From NCBI RefSeq assembly GCF_002135355.1, contig NZ_NEGE01000021.1:1-43289 (forward strand): a DNA stretch of 43,289 nt. Direction: 5' to 3'. Source of the stretch: Acinetobacter sp. ANC 4169. Lineage in GTDB: Bacteria > Pseudomonadota > Gammaproteobacteria > Pseudomonadales > Moraxellaceae. Numbering within the stretch: the stretch's first letter is position 1; each line of letters starts with the position of its first letter. Made by a program: the position numbers and the translations under genes. Under the pieces are notes generated by a model, which was not told where the DNA came from, made no database searches, and worked only from the letters and a program-made list of their open reading frames with translations. Positions 43,109 to 43,289 of the stretch are shown here, in pieces.

Positions 43109-43289
43109 TTCTTAAAATAATTCTGTTCAAAAGCTTCTGGACTTAACCAGCCATTTGCAGAATGCCGTCTAATTCGATTGTAGTAAATCTCAATATATTC
43201 AAACAAGACAGCATTGGCTTCTTTTCGGGTAGTAAACACACTCCCGTGTACCACATGACCTTTCAATGTATGAAAGAAGCTTTCCGTCA
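43075..43289 (-). CDS. IS3-family transposase OrfB, C-terminal part (partial)
   Basis: The minus-strand frame is open from the window edge and ends at the TAG at 43075-43077. It begins ESFFHTLKGHVVHG, whose Glu is the third catalytic residue of the DDE integrase domain, and continues with EYIEIYYNRIRRHSANGWLS, the typical end of IS3-type OrfB proteins. About 70 residues are visible. No frameshift or stop is seen in this part, so the copy could be intact. Confidence 0.92.
   Translation of the reverse strand, partial: TESFFHTLKGHVVHGSVFTTRKEANAVLFEYIEIYYNRIRRHSANGWLSPEAFEQNYFKNLEGPIVHDTV

Larger units (their letters stand above)
43070..43289 (-). mobile_element. Right-edge IS3-family insertion sequence (3' end of the element, truncated by the window)
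   Basis: The terminal repeat 43070-43108 is the inverted counterpart of 197-235. The element carries the C-terminal end of an OrfB transposase on the minus strand and continues past the window. Both IS fragments point the same way and together represent the two ends of one element type. Confidence 0.87.

Overview
The window reads as a chromosomal segment of an Acinetobacter species. The main reasons are a wax ester synthase/DGAT of the AtfA type, the pmrC-pmrA-pmrB order of the Acinetobacter polymyxin-response locus, a gatCAB block divergent from mreBCD-maf-rng, and the low-to-moderate GC with many A/T-rich gaps. No phage, plasmid, CRISPR or rRNA genes are seen. I had no database; names rest on recognised families and motifs.

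Layout. Positions 1-235 and 43070-43289 are the two opposite ends of one type of IS3-family insertion sequence, both oriented on the minus strand, so the window is the DNA between two IS copies (or an assembly broken at that repeat). The left copy cuts off the 3' end of a small membrane-protein gene; the right copy sits in a CCCTCTCC/GGGGTGAGG-type repeat just after a J-domain gene. From 0.8 to 9 kb is core housekeeping: gatB-gatA-gatC (minus; tRNA amidotransferase) and, divergently, mreB-mreC-mreD-maf-rng (plus; rod shape, nucleotide sanitation, RNase G). From 9 to 12.3 kb: a 56-residue protein, atfA (storage lipid synthesis), cysH (sulfate assimilation) and thrH. From 12.3 to 17 kb: three tandem FadL-type outer-membrane transporters, each with its own promoter and terminator. 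From 17.4 to 23.2 kb: tRNA-Arg(CCT), an AroP-like permease, prpF, ispA and putP. From 23.3 to 26.4 kb: a minus-strand run acyltransferase - patatin lipoprotein - nfeD - qmcA (membrane lipids and SPFH protein). From 26.6 to 34.5 kb: an MFS permease, a general porin, pmrCAB, a PAP2 phosphatase and a HAD hydrolase. From 34.5 to 43 kb: a hairpin-rich repeat-like element, amt, an alpha-carbonic anhydrase, the gltIJKL glutamate/aspartate ABC importer, a DUF421 (YetF-like) protein with a zinc ribbon, and a J-domain protein.

The most interesting signals are regulatory. (1) All three FadL paralogs carry the same palindrome AGAGTAAATRCTCT (last base A in the middle gene) at the -35 position of a putative promoter, always 16 bp before a TATTTT/TACTTT -10: a candidate shared operator. 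(2) A PmrA-box-like direct repeat (TTAAG halves 11 bp apart) lies upstream of pmrC and, with the same 10-bp spacing to the -10, upstream of the convergent PAP2 phosphatase gene, suggesting that this phosphatase belongs to the PmrAB regulon. (3) An NtrC-like site TGCGCC-N5-GGTGCA lies upstream of amt. I did not find a clearly new multi-gene system; these operator patterns, the acyltransferase-patatin-nfeD-qmcA cluster and the structured element at 34.6 kb are the best candidates for something undescribed.
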